Below, in pieces: positions 7,687 through 14,604 of a DNA stretch of 49,046 nt. The stretch is from Campylobacterota bacterium (GTDB lineage Bacteria; Campylobacterota_A; Desulfurellia; JAADFJ01), in the NCBI GenBank assembly GCA_013152955.1, contig JAADFJ010000102.1, positions 40,729 through 89,774 of the forward strand, written 5' to 3'. Under the pieces are notes generated by a model that saw only the letters and a list, made by a program, of their open reading frames with translations, was not told the origin of the DNA and ran no database searches. Every line of letters begins with the position of its first letter. Positions within the stretch are counted from its first letter, which is position 1. Made by a program: the position numbers and the translations under genes.

Positions 7687-8595
7687 ATGCTGAAGGCGCT
7701 GAAGGCAAAAAAGACCCTCGAAAGAAATAAAATTAAACAATTAAGTCGATTCATAAAAAGTAAAGTTCTCGTGATTAATTTAGATGAACCGTTTAGATCA
7801 CTGTCAGATGAAATTAGTATTAAGTTTGTAGATAATTTTGATAAAGTTGAATCTTTAGAAGATATTGAGATAATTTATGTTGGAATAAGCCGGACTAACT
7901 CACTTGATGATTGCAAAAACACCATTACAAATATAAAAGAGAGATGCGGCTATCTAAATATTCCTGTTCTTGCCGCCGGAAACGAAGCTTCAATGTTTAT
8001 TTTAAAACAAGCAATTTCATTTGGCGCTACATCAATCTTGATTTTGCCTGTAAACAAAAAAGAGCTGATTAAAAATATAGAAAAAAATGTAAAGCCGGCA
8101 GGAAAACGGATATCGTTGAATGTCAGTATGGTCAATCCTTTTATATCCGCCACCAAAGAAGTTTTTGAAGTAATGTCCGGAATACATGTAAAGCGAAAAT
8201 CACTCTTTTTAAAAAAAGACTATAAGATATTTGGAGAAATATCAGGAATCATGGGGCTGACAGGTGATGCGGCGGGATCGATAGCAATAAGTTTTTCTTA
8301 TGATTTAGCTAAAAAAGTAATATCCGTTATTCTGGATATGGAAGTCGCCGAATTAGAAGAAAATGATGTAAAGGATGGAATTGGTGAAATACTTAACATG
8401 ATTGCCGGACAAACAAAAGCGATACTTGCAGACACAAAATATCGCTTCAAACTTTCAATTCCAGCTGTAGTTGCCGGATACGGTTACGAAATATATCATC
8501 CGGAGAATGCCCCATGTATAGTGGTTATCTTTGAGGCGCTTGATATGCAATTTGCGCTCCAGGTGTCATTAACTCCTTCAGATAGAAAAAGGTAA
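7687..8595 (+). CDS. Pseudo-receiver/CheX-domain protein (chemotaxis phosphatase-like)
   Basis: A 302-aa two-part protein. Residues about 25-135 look like a response-regulator receiver fold that has lost the phospho-acceptor Asp (IEIIYVGISRTNS where D is expected) and the KP motif (LPVNKKEL). Residues 145-300 form a CheX domain: VNPFISATKEVFEVMSG, then GIMGLTGDAAGSIAISFS, and the catalytic ExxN as E234-x2-N237 in GEILNMIAG. CheX proteins dephosphorylate CheY-P; one ExxN site is typical of CheX, two of CheC. No other chemotaxis gene is nearby. No Shine-Dalgarno is visible before ATG 7687, yet an in-frame stop at 7672 excludes an upstream start. It may read out a separate signalling system. Confidence 0.75.
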   Translation: MLKALKAKKTLERNKIKQLSRFIKSKVLVINLDEPFRSLSDEISIKFVDNFDKVESLEDIEIIYVGISRTNSLDDCKNTITNIKERCGYLNIPVLAAGNEASMFILKQAISFGATSILILPVNKKELIKNIEKNVKPAGKRISLNVSMVNPFISATKEVFEVMSGIHVKRKSLFLKKDYKIFGEISGIMGLTGDAAGSIAISFSYDLAKKVISVILDMEVAELEENDVKDGIGEILNMIAGQTKAILADTKYRFKLSIPAVVAGYGYEIYHPENAPCIVVIFEALDMQFALQVSLTPSDRKR

Positions 8596-8667
8596 ATGAG
8601 AGGCAGATGTTCCGATTATAATAACATAGGATATAATGAGACCATACTCCTGATCGTTTACCTTTTT
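8586..8667 (+). terminator. Long-loop inverted repeat at the end of the CheX-like gene, possible terminator
   Basis: AAAAAGGTAAATGA (8586-8599, spanning the stop codon) can pair with TCGTTTACCTTTTT (8654-8667) at 13 of 14 positions, and another T-run follows within about 15 nt. The 54-nt loop makes this an unusual terminator; it could equally be a chance inverted repeat or an RNA structure shielding the 3' end. Confidence 0.3.
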
Positions 8668-8908
8668 AATTTGTTTTTTAGCGGCAGGCATATACCTGTA
8701 GTTTGCGCCTTACCGATAGAGTGGACTCTCAACTTAAAACACTTAGAATAATTAGAAATGTTCTTAAAAAAACTAAAGTCAAGATACTGAAGGAGGATTA
8801 AATTACTCACTAATACAAGCAGTGATCGTAAAATTAATCAGTACAAATAAACCTATGTCAGACGGGTAAATATCATTCTGCATTTGCTGCTGCGCAAGGA
8901 GTTGATCT
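8668..8908 (+). other. Intergenic region before the nitroreductase gene, with an orphan ribosome binding site
   Basis: No ORF is supported. A perfect AGGAGG at 8791-8796 is not followed by any ATG, GTG or TTG at a useful distance, so it may be the remnant of a lost gene. A short hairpin, CAGG-6 nt-CCTG, lies near 8686-8700. The nitroreductase's own AAGGAG is at 8896-8901. Confidence 0.3.
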
Positions 8909-10030
8909 ATGAATAAAATACAGTCTCATTCAACCATCAGACGTCGTAACTTTCTGAAATATCTGGCAGCTGTCGGAATAACCGCAGCCGGGGGATATAT
9001 GTTTTTCGAGTATGCCCCATGGCTGAATTATGATGAACAAGCCAAACAAATCCGAAGACCTTTTGAAAAGAATTTGACTAAGTCAGCACAAATGCAGGAA
9101 ATTGTCCGCTACGCAACGCTTGCAGCGAATGGACATAATACCCAACCATGGAAGTTCGTTATCAAGCAAAATGCTATAGAAATCTATCCCGATTACGCCC
9201 GCCGTTTGTCGGTCGTTGATCCCGGTGATCGCGAACTATGGATCAGCCTGGGCTGTGCACTGGAAAATCTACTGATTGCTGCCCGCTCTGCCGGATACAC
9301 ACCCGAAGTAACCTATCCTTATGCAGTCGATTTTATCCGCATTCGTCTAACAGCAGATACCATGCAAAGGAGTCCGCTGTTAGACGCTATTCCGCTGCGC
9401 CAGAACACTCGCTCTGAATATACCAGCCAAATCATCAAAAGAAATGACTTTGATCAAATACATGCTCCACCGCTGGAGCCGGGTGTAGTGGTACATTTTG
9501 TCACGAATTCGGCCGGTTTAAAAACGGTACTGGAATATGTTATTCAAGGCAACCTGAGCCAGTATGCCGATAAGGCGTTTGTTGATGAGTTGATTTACTG
9601 GCTGCGCTTTAATAAGAAAGAAGCCCTGGCTTCGCTCGATGGCCTGTTCACGCGCTGTTCCGGAAATCCGGAAGTGCCGCGTTGGCTTGGACGGATGTTT
9701 GTAGCCGGTATGAAACCGCAACAGTGGGCTGATGCAGATACCAAGAAATTACGCAGTTCTCACGGTGCAGTTGTACTTGCGTCAGAATCAGATGATAAGA
9801 CCACTTGGGTACGTACCGGACAGGTTTATGAGCGTATAGCGCTCAAGATGACCTCGCTGAATATTAAATCGGCTTTCATTAATCAGCCCGTTGAAGTAAC
9901 AAAACTACGCTCGCAATTCCAGAGTGCGATTGGATTGGGTGCGTATTTACCGCAATTATTGATGCGCTTCGGCTATGCCAATACGATGCCGCGTTCTCTG
10001 CGCCGCCCTATCAAACAAGTGCTTATATAA
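8909..10030 (+). CDS. Tat-exported nitroreductase-family protein, Acg-like
   Basis: A 373-aa protein. The N-terminus MNKIQSHSTIRRRNFLKYLA is a twin-arginine signal (RRxFLK at 11-17) followed by a hydrophobic stretch, so Tat export or membrane anchoring is predicted. The mature part begins EIVRYATLAANGHNTQPWKF, the FMN-binding opening of nitroreductases, in the version seen in the Acg family of large, divergent, double-domain nitroreductases. The substrate is unknown. AAGGAG lies 7 nt before the ATG. Base use differs from its neighbours: a counted 60-nt block at 9601 is 57% G+C and another at 9901 is 43%, and CGC and CTG codons are frequent. Together with the adjacent tRNA-Leu this suggests recent acquisition. 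Confidence 0.8.
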   Translation: MNKIQSHSTIRRRNFLKYLAAVGITAAGGYMFFEYAPWLNYDEQAKQIRRPFEKNLTKSAQMQEIVRYATLAANGHNTQPWKFVIKQNAIEIYPDYARRLSVVDPGDRELWISLGCALENLLIAARSAGYTPEVTYPYAVDFIRIRLTADTMQRSPLLDAIPLRQNTRSEYTSQIIKRNDFDQIHAPPLEPGVVVHFVTNSAGLKTVLEYVIQGNLSQYADKAFVDELIYWLRFNKKEALASLDGLFTRCSGNPEVPRWLGRMFVAGMKPQQWADADTKKLRSSHGAVVLASESDDKTTWVRTGQVYERIALKMTSLNIKSAFINQPVEVTKLRSQFQSAIGLGAYLPQLLMRFGYANTMPRSLRRPIKQVLI

Positions 10031-10108
10031 TGAGACCACTGCAATTTTCATTTCCTGTCTGCAATGATCGTCAAAAATTAAAATCTGTCGCTATATCTTG
10101 AGTTTTTG

Positions 10109-10207
10109 TGGTGCCGAGGGCGGGAATCGAACCCGCATGAGGTTACCCTCGAGGGATTTTAAGTGGGATTTTAAGTCCCTTGCGTCTACCTGTTCCGCCA
10201 CCTCGGC
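10109..10207 (-). tRNA. tRNA-Leu (anticodon TAA) with a 12-nt tandem duplication in the anticodon arm
   Basis: On the minus strand the acceptor stem GCCGAGG (10207-10201) pairs with CCTCGGC. The discriminator A and an encoded CCA (ending at 10109) are present, as are a T-arm GCGGGTTCGATTCCCGC and a class II variable arm GAGG-GTAA-CCTC. The anticodon arm should be AGGGA-CTTAAAA-TCCCT with anticodon TAA, but the 12-mer ACTTAAAATCCC occurs twice in a row. This makes the gene 99 nt with CCA instead of about 87. Removing one copy gives a standard tRNA-Leu(UAA). A promoter is present. The gene is either a pseudo-tRNA, a variant with an enlarged loop, or an assembly artefact. Confidence 0.85.
10153..10176 (-). 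repeat. 12-bp perfect tandem repeat within tRNA-Leu
   Basis: GGGATTTTAAGT occurs at 10153-10164 and again at 10165-10176 (plus strand). Each copy contains one anticodon loop plus half of the anticodon stem, so the RNA can form a five-pair stem with a 19-nt loop, or use either copy of the TAA anticodon with one mismatched pair. Confidence 0.95.
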
Positions 10208-10218
10208 AATAAACTTAT

Positions 10219-10246
10219 ATCCTATTCCAATTTCTTTTTATGTCAA
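10219..10246 (-). promoter_or_regulatory. Predicted promoter of tRNA-Leu
   Basis: On the minus strand a perfect TTGACA (10241-10246) is followed after 16 nt by TAGGAT (10219-10224), 11 nt ahead of the tRNA 5' end. The -10 box has two mismatches. Confidence 0.5.
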
Positions 10247-10297
10247 CAAATCGTATTGAAAATTCCCTTTATCTATCGTCTTTTTTTGCCGTTCTAT

Positions 10298-11152
10298 CTA
10301 TTTATTTATCAAAAACAGCGGAGCAAAAAGTGCGGTACCGGTTAACTCTGCAACAACGTCACATTTTGCAAGAAAAAGAAAATATACCCTCCATCTGCTC
10401 TCAGATAACGACTCGAAGTTGCCTTGCCCTTTTGAAATAATCAGGTTGCTGTCATCGAATAAATTTTTCAATCTCTCATCTTTTCTTGCGAGAGCACCCG
10501 GAGCAGCATAGCTTGCCTCCACTATCTCCGCATATTGATCAATTCCGACATATTCTGCATCATCAATAGTTACATCATTTATTATCGGACCGCCCCTCAC
10601 GACTGCCGTAAATTCAATATCAAAACTCTCTTTTATGGTTTCTATAAGAATCTTATCGAAAACGATTTCACCTGCATTATCAAGCACAAAAGCAGCTTTA
10701 TCGGCAGATAGTAAATCATTAAAAAATCGATCAATCGCAGGTCGGGGAAGCTGTATATCTGCTATTAGTTTAATAGCTTTTTCCACATCATCGTTAATTT
10801 CCTGCGCTCCGAAATCAATTGTATTGGCGGCTATGGAATATTTGACGGCTGTCATTACCGGATCATTCGAGCGTTTTATTGCACCGATTATCTGTTTCTC
10901 CATCGACAGCACTTTATCGTTTTGAGATTTCTTTATTGAACGATAAGGATCGGTTTCGCCTACAGAATCTTTGATAATTCTATATATTTCCTCAGATAGA
11001 TATGGAGGAGGCAGTTCAAGGTCGGCAATCTCAAGAAATTTGTTGATTCTGCCGGCAGCCTCTTTCTTGATTTTGTCACCAGCTCCAAACCGATCTGCCA
11101 CCCGATCCATCTGTCTGATAAAACAGGACAGACATTCAGGTTTAGTTTTCAT
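10298..11152 (-). CDS. DUF89 family protein (damage-control phosphatase-like)
   Basis: A 284-aa DUF89/ARMT1-type protein. Family members are metal-dependent phosphatases thought to remove harmful phosphometabolites. Family blocks seen are the opening CLSCFIRQ (residues 7-14), AANTIDFG (108-115), LDNAGEIVFD (157-166, with the Asp-Asn pair that binds metal), VRGGPIINDVT (185-195) and ISKGQGNFE. The N-terminal Cys pair (C7, C10) is typical of the prokaryotic subfamily. Its ATG overlaps the tldE stop by 4 nt, so it is the last protein gene of the tldD-tldE operon. The substrate cannot be deduced from the sequence. No terminator is evident before the tRNA-Leu gene. Confidence 0.85.
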   Translation of the reverse strand: MKTKPECLSCFIRQMDRVADRFGAGDKIKKEAAGRINKFLEIADLELPPPYLSEEIYRIIKDSVGETDPYRSIKKSQNDKVLSMEKQIIGAIKRSNDPVMTAVKYSIAANTIDFGAQEINDDVEKAIKLIADIQLPRPAIDRFFNDLLSADKAAFVLDNAGEIVFDKILIETIKESFDIEFTAVVRGGPIINDVTIDDAEYVGIDQYAEIVEASYAAPGALARKDERLKNLFDDSNLIISKGQGNFESLSESRWRVYFLFLAKCDVVAELTGTALFAPLFLINK

Positions 11153-12399
11153 GAAACCCGAATACCTGAAACCTTTATTCCTTTCGGACCTATATAGTTT
11201 GTCCTTTTAGTAATATTCGAAGAAAATGCGGCATTCTTGAAACATTCAGGAATTTTTCCGGTGATTGTTCCTCCTCTGATTGGATAGCTTTTTCCGTTAT
11301 CAACAAAATATCCTGTCCGTATTTCACTTGAAAATTCTCCGGTGATAGGATTGGGTTCAAATGTTGAAAAGCGCAGAAGTTCTAAAAATCTGCCGCTGTA
11401 TAAAGAGCTCATACTTTCTCTACCCTGCTTTATTCGTATACATCTGATATCTCCGATCGGTTGTATTGAAAGAAAATCAGAATATCGTTTTGATGCCGCA
11501 ATCTGCTTAAATATACCGTTTTTTATGATAACATGATTTTTTAAAGCCAAACCGTTTTCATCAAACGGGCTTGTTCCGGCAAATCCCGGCATAAGTGCAA
11601 CCGATTCCATAGTTAAATTATCGGCACTCTCGGCAACAGGCTTTTCGAGCTGAAAATTTGACCATTTTTCAAACAGACTTTTACCGCTTGCATTGGCAAT
11701 AAAATAGCTAAAAAGCGTGTCAAGCGCTTCACCCATAAAAATTACATCGAATTTTCCTTCAGGCGGGGAAACCGCATCTCCCGATTCAATGGCAAAAACC
11801 GCATAATCAGGCAATACCAGATTAAGATTCATCTCCTTCAGGAACGGCTTTTTTACAACAGCCTCAATATCACTGCTTCTTCCTTTATCATTAACAAGAT
11901 TTATATAAGCAGAAAAATTTGAATATTGCCTATACGCATGAAGATCAAAACTGTTCTCTATTTCTATAGATGTTACGGACGAAAAAAGTTCACTTGAAGC
12001 ATATGTGACATAGCGTTTAAACCTTGCAATTCCCTGTTCTATATCGTTCTCAAGTTTATCAAGCGAGCCGGTTTTTAAAGCATTTTCGTCCAGCAATTCA
12101 ACTGTTTCGTAGCTGGAAGATTTAGGTAAACTCCAATGATCGCTGACCGATCGGCCAAGGTTGTCCAAAGCATTTTTTACAACTGCTTTCGGATCATCTC
12201 CTTCTGTGATATAAAAATGCGTCTGATGAGTTTTTTCGCCTTTATGGGCAAGCATAAGCCCCTCAAAGAGTGTATAGCTTACATATCTCTCCTGCTCTAT
12301 ATGTCCGGCACTTATATATCTTTCTATTCTTGATACCGTTTTTTTTGTCAGTTGCCATTCATCTGCACAGCTCATGTTATCGATTATTCGATTTTTCAT
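11149..12399 (-). CDS. tldE: TldE/PmbA-type metalloprotease partner subunit
   Basis: A 416-aa member of the TldD/PmbA (U62) family without the HExxxH motif, so it is the structural partner (TldE) of the protease TldD encoded just upstream. Recognisable blocks are GFAGTSPFDENGLALKNHVI and the C-terminal NPITGEFSSEIRTGYFVDNG followed by IRGGTITG, both conserved in TldE. TldD/TldE heterodimers thread and cleave unfolded peptides and mature ribosomally made peptides such as microcin B17. Start and stop overlap tldD and the DUF89 gene by 4 nt each. It is clearly divergent from the enterobacterial PmbA. Confidence 0.85.
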   Translation of the reverse strand: MKNRIIDNMSCADEWQLTKKTVSRIERYISAGHIEQERYVSYTLFEGLMLAHKGEKTHQTHFYITEGDDPKAVVKNALDNLGRSVSDHWSLPKSSSYETVELLDENALKTGSLDKLENDIEQGIARFKRYVTYASSELFSSVTSIEIENSFDLHAYRQYSNFSAYINLVNDKGRSSDIEAVVKKPFLKEMNLNLVLPDYAVFAIESGDAVSPPEGKFDVIFMGEALDTLFSYFIANASGKSLFEKWSNFQLEKPVAESADNLTMESVALMPGFAGTSPFDENGLALKNHVIIKNGIFKQIAASKRYSDFLSIQPIGDIRCIRIKQGRESMSSLYSGRFLELLRFSTFEPNPITGEFSSEIRTGYFVDNGKSYPIRGGTITGKIPECFKNAAFSSNITKRTNYIGPKGIKVSGIRVS

Positions 12400-13718
12400 G
12401 CTACAATCGCCTTAAGTTTCAAATACGGTCCTCCATCAGTGACCTTTACAATCTCTTTATTGCCTTTTCCGCAGTAACCAAGCCCATCAATCTGCATCTT
12501 ATCCGAAACCATAGAAATCGATTTTAAAAGATCGGGAACAAAACCGGTAACAATCACAGGAGAAAACAGTTTTCCTGTCAGTTTTCCGGATTTTATCTCT
12601 TTGGCCGCCAAGCCTTCGAGTTGAATACCCCATCCTTTCGGATCTTCCATTCCGTTTGTCGGATAGCAAAGCATCAATCCGTTGTCAATTGAGGAAATCA
12701 TATCGACAGGCTTGCTTTCTCCTTTTTCAAAATAGGTATTTGTCATGCGTGCATAGGCCTTGTGAAAAATATTCTCCCGCCTGCCATTCGCCGTCCTTTT
12801 TATATCATTATGAATCCATCCGTCAAAATTGGTAAGAGCTCCAACAAGAATACCTTTATCAATAATCTTTGTAGGTGAACTGACCATACCTTCATCATCA
12901 AACAGATAGCTTGCCGCCTGACCGTCCAAAGAAGGCGAATCGTACAGGCTGACAAGAGACGAAGCTACTTTTCTGCCTAAATATTTTACTGCCATTGATC
13001 TATCCTTTTCAAACAGATCCGCTTCAGTCCCGTGTCCAAATGCCTCATGCGCAAAAATACCTGAAAATTCAGGGGAGAAAATTGCGTCATAGCTTCCAGG
13101 ATTAACACGCTCGGCATCTAACAGACGCTCACCGTCCGCTATACGCTGATCATACTCAAACTTATCAATCACTTCTAATCCGCCTTGCTGTTCAGTTCCG
13201 CCGAATATCATTTTCTGCTTTCCTTTGTCATAGAAAATTGCGCTAAACATTACCCCTGTTCTTGGAATCATCTGTGCGAATCTCCTTTTGCCTGATATAA
13301 ACTGCTGACTAAGCCTGTTATGCGTAATGATAACCTTCAAAAAAATAATTTTCTTGCTGCATTTTTTTATTTTCTGCCAAATATCATCAACAAGATCAAC
13401 TCGATCCTTTATCGGCTCTTCAAAATATTCCTTTGTTTGCGGAATAACAAGCTCAAGCTCTTCAGGTTTCTCATCAATTTTGTATTCATATCTATTATCC
13501 AGACTTTCCCAATCAAAGTTGTTCAGATATTCCATATTATCCGAAGAAACTTCAACAATTCTCTTGCCGCTGCAAACCGAAGCTACTGCTCCATTTACTG
13601 TTTTTGAGGGTATAATATTTGTCTCATCATTGCTTTTGATTATCGTTTGTCCGATACGTTTCTCCCTCAAAATGTACCAATAGTCAAAACGCGACAATCT
13701 CTTTTCAAGCGTCTTCAT
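12396..13718 (-). CDS. tldD: TldD-type zinc metalloprotease subunit
   Basis: A 440-aa protein with the active-site HEAFGHGTEAD (residues 224-234), the HExxxH zinc motif of TldD. The third ligand region is expected near DGLGYCGKGNKEIVKVTDGG at the C-terminus, present here as an IDGLGYCGKG block. It works as a heterodimer with TldE, encoded next with a 4-nt overlap. GGAGG precedes the ATG by 9 nt, inside the end of the small UPF0434 gene, whose stop overlaps the tldD start. No peptide-toxin precursor is seen in the neighbourhood, so a general role in peptide turnover is the default inference. Confidence 0.9.
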   Translation of the reverse strand: MKTLEKRLSRFDYWYILREKRIGQTIIKSNDETNIIPSKTVNGAVASVCSGKRIVEVSSDNMEYLNNFDWESLDNRYEYKIDEKPEELELVIPQTKEYFEEPIKDRVDLVDDIWQKIKKCSKKIIFLKVIITHNRLSQQFISGKRRFAQMIPRTGVMFSAIFYDKGKQKMIFGGTEQQGGLEVIDKFEYDQRIADGERLLDAERVNPGSYDAIFSPEFSGIFAHEAFGHGTEADLFEKDRSMAVKYLGRKVASSLVSLYDSPSLDGQAASYLFDDEGMVSSPTKIIDKGILVGALTNFDGWIHNDIKRTANGRRENIFHKAYARMTNTYFEKGESKPVDMISSIDNGLMLCYPTNGMEDPKGWGIQLEGLAAKEIKSGKLTGKLFSPVIVTGFVPDLLKSISMVSDKMQIDGLGYCGKGNKEIVKVTDGGPYLKLKAIVA

Positions 13719-13885
13719 TTTTGTTTATCCTCCGCTTCATCAATTATTAACCGTGGTATTCCATCCTCTATCTCATATTTAAGTCCGCAATTTGTGCATA
13801 CCAACCGTTCGTTTTCTGTTATTAAGCATCCCTTGCATTTGGGACAAGCCAAAACAGATAGAATCTCTTTTATTGATGAATCCAT
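13715..13885 (-). CDS. UPF0434/Trm112-like zinc-ribbon protein
   Basis: A 56-aa protein in a gap that looks empty at first sight. The translation contains ILSVLACPKCKGCLITE and LVCTNCGLKYEIEDGIPRLI, the signature of the UPF0434 (YcaR)/Trm112 family. It has a complete four-Cys ribbon (C14-x2-C17 and C30-x2-C33); many homologues have lost the second pair. Family members are small adaptor or activator proteins, Trm112 for methyltransferases; the bacterial role is unclear. It overlaps the IF-2B-like gene by 16 nt at its start and tldD by 4 nt at its end, so it is translated within the operon. The start ATG is at 13885; no strong ribosome binding site is seen, in line with coupled translation. Confidence 0.85.
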   Translation of the reverse strand: MDSSIKEILSVLACPKCKGCLITENERLVCTNCGLKYEIEDGIPRLIIDEAEDKQK

Positions 13886-14604
13886 TTTGCCATTAAAGGA
13901 ATTTTCTCAAAATAAAAATTTTTGCTGCAGATATTCTCTGAATTTTTTCCCTGTTCCTGCGAATCCGCAGAGCTAACCGATAGATTATCGCTATATTTTA
14001 ATCTGTTTGCTATGATATAGGCTGGTTTTTTATAATATTCCGCTGCAAGCAGTAAAGGAAAGCTCCCTATCTTATTGATAAAGCAGGAATCGCTAATTCC
14101 ATCAGCACCTAAAATAACCGCATCAACATCGTTTACAAGACCGGCTAATGCCGCATCCGGAACAAGGCTTACCCTGATATCTGAAGCTGCCAATCTTTTT
14201 GCCTGCAAAACTCCCTCCTCTGCAGGTTCTCCGATCGACAAAACCACCTTTAATTTTTTCTGTTGAGCAATTCTTTTCAGCGTATTATAAATATCCTCGC
14301 TTGAAGATATAGTCGCAAAACTGTCATATTTCTGCAGGATAGAAACTGCTTTCGCTATAAGCATATTCTGTGAATCTAAAAACTGTTTTTTAATTGCCGA
14401 CAGATTAAATTTCCCTTTCCCGTATTCCGATTTTACAATATCGCATATTGATCTGACGAGAATCATATCAGGAAACGCTTCTTTCATCAATTCAATTTTT
14501 TCTTCAATATTCTCAGGATTCAATTCCAAAAATCTTAAAAAAGAGCTGACTATAGCTACCGAACCGCTTCGGTTATCAGATAAAAGCTCGCTAAACTTTT
14601 GCAT
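13870..14604 (-). CDS. IF-2B alpha/beta/delta-family protein of unknown activity
   Basis: A 244-aa protein of the eIF-2B/MtnA/ribose-1,5-bisphosphate isomerase superfamily. It has an N-terminal helical part (1-110) and a Rossmann-like part with LKVVLSIGEPAEEGVLQAKRL, VSLVPDAALAGLVNDVDAVI and LGADGISDSCFINKIGSFPLL. The GAD aspartate of the isomerases is kept, but the catalytic cysteine region reads FATISSSEDI without Cys, as in the non-enzymatic eIF-2B type. Isomerase activity is therefore doubtful. It overlaps gltX by 14 nt and UPF0434 by 16 nt. Bacterial proteins of this kind have no agreed function; a sugar-phosphate sensor is only a guess. Confidence 0.75.
   Translation of the reverse strand: MQKFSELLSDNRSGSVAIVSSFLRFLELNPENIEEKIELMKEAFPDMILVRSICDIVKSEYGKGKFNLSAIKKQFLDSQNMLIAKAVSILQKYDSFATISSSEDIYNTLKRIAQQKKLKVVLSIGEPAEEGVLQAKRLAASDIRVSLVPDAALAGLVNDVDAVILGADGISDSCFINKIGSFPLLLAAEYYKKPAYIIANRLKYSDNLSVSSADSQEQGKNSENICSKNFYFEKIPLMAKWIHQ

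Noticed and set aside
7535-7693. Plus-strand frame upstream of the CheX-like gene as part of a frameshifted longer N-terminus
   Set aside because: The frame differs from that of the gene, its peptide is low-complexity Lys/Asn, and no receiver-domain motif continues into it.
7526-7708. A 60-codon minus-strand frame rich in Phe, Ile and Lys in the gap before the CheX-like gene
   Set aside because: AT-rich DNA produces such frames by chance; it overlaps the CheX-like gene start and has no ribosome binding site.
10109-10207. A group I intron or archaeal-type intron in tRNA-Leu(UAA)
   Set aside because: Group I introns at this site are about 200 nt or more; the extra sequence is 12 nt and an exact copy of its neighbour. 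A bulge-helix-bulge intron needs the archaeal splicing endonuclease, which is not expected in this bacterium.
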